Of a DNA stretch of 64,000 bases, positions 63,918-64,000 are shown in pieces. The notes beneath the pieces were generated by a model. It saw nothing but the letters and a program-made list of their open reading frames with translations, searched no databases and was not told the DNA's origin. The stretch lies in the NCBI GenBank assembly GCA_015066865.1, contig SVNQ01000002.1, positions 1 through 64,000 on the forward strand, in the 5' to 3' direction. How positions within the stretch are numbered: position 1 is the first letter of the stretch; each line of letters starts with the position of its first letter. Made by a program: the position numbers and the translations under genes. Source of the stretch: Ruminococcus sp. GTDB lineage: Bacteria > Bacillota > Clostridia > Oscillospirales > Ruminococcaceae.

Positions 63918-64000
63918 ATGTCCAACAGACTGTTTCAGGGGCTTGTACATCAGATGCGTGATACCATGGATGCTACCATCGGCGTGGTAGATGAGAATGC
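63918..64000 (+). CDS. Start of an unidentified gene (partial), perhaps a CdaR/PucR-like regulator
   Basis: The first 27 codons, MSNRLFQGLVHQMRD then TMDATIGVVDEN, with a GGAAGGAAG ribosome site 7 bp before the ATG. The stretch resembles the opening of sugar-diacid/PucR-type regulators, which begin with a sensory domain, but this is too short to be sure. No signal peptide or membrane helix in the visible part. Confidence 0.45.
   Translation, partial: MSNRLFQGLVHQMRDTMDATIGVVDEN

Overview
The window looks like chromosome of a cellulolytic, cellulosome-forming Ruminococcus (Oscillospiraceae, Firmicutes). The evidence is type I dockerins on a GH9 endoglucanase, a GH26 mannanase and a leucine-rich-repeat protein, a gene-rich type IV pilus locus without outer-membrane parts, a T-box ahead of thrS, strong Shine-Dalgarno sites and classic sigma-A promoters with 17-bp spacers. 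No rRNA, tRNA, CRISPR array, insertion sequence or prophage was seen. Species cannot be fixed from the sequence alone.

Layout. 1-4.7 kb: a partial BspA-like LRR protein, thrS with a threonine T-box, and an LRR-dockerin protein. 4.7-7.6 kb: galK-galE plus a small membrane protein. 7.6-11.2 kb: a coenzyme A cluster (ECF S component, two tandem type III pantothenate kinases, coaBC). 11.7-24.7 kb: the type IV pilus locus, with pilC, a pilM-pilN fusion, pilO, a PilX-like surface protein with a cysteine-dense tail and two prepilins in one operon; then divergent pilD, then pilB and pilT, a beta-helix protein and a major pilin gene with its own promoter and a LacI-type palindrome upstream. 25.1-29.1 kb: a TPR protein and a large Ala/Pro repeat protein. 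29.4-33 kb: flavin reductase, GH9 cellulase, a small membrane protein and a probable 6S-like RNA. 33.2-38.9 kb: a DUF1292 protein, a peptide-binding lipoprotein, two more pilins, a DHHW lipoprotein, a cluster of DnaA-box-like 9-mers and a small membrane protein. 39.1-51.2 kb: rlmB, a pseudo-P-type ATPase, a TPM lipoprotein with the MoxR/DUF58/transglutaminase trio, prmA and an EF-G paralogue. 51.3-53.6 kb: GH26 mannanase. 53.6-56.0 kb: rpmG-secE-nusG-rplK-rplA on the minus strand. 56.3-59.3 kb: an XRE regulator and an NfeD-flotillin pair. 59.6-63.6 kb: ddl-murI-DUF1934-argS. The window ends inside a new plus-strand gene.

How the parts fit. Dockerin enzymes and type IV pili both serve plant-fibre attachment and breakdown in this group; a Pil-family protein of R. 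albus is known to bind cellulose. The pilus genes form a monoderm-type machine: motor ATPases PilB and PilT, platform PilC, alignment proteins PilM/N/O, peptidase PilD and at least five prepilin-like proteins. The points most worth a second look are the 10-cysteine tail on the PilX-like protein, the pilM-pilN fusion, the P-type ATPase homologue that has lost its catalytic motifs, the DDxxAQF repeat protein, the tandem coaX genes, the palindrome upstream of the major pilin and the DnaA-box-like cluster near 38.5 kb.
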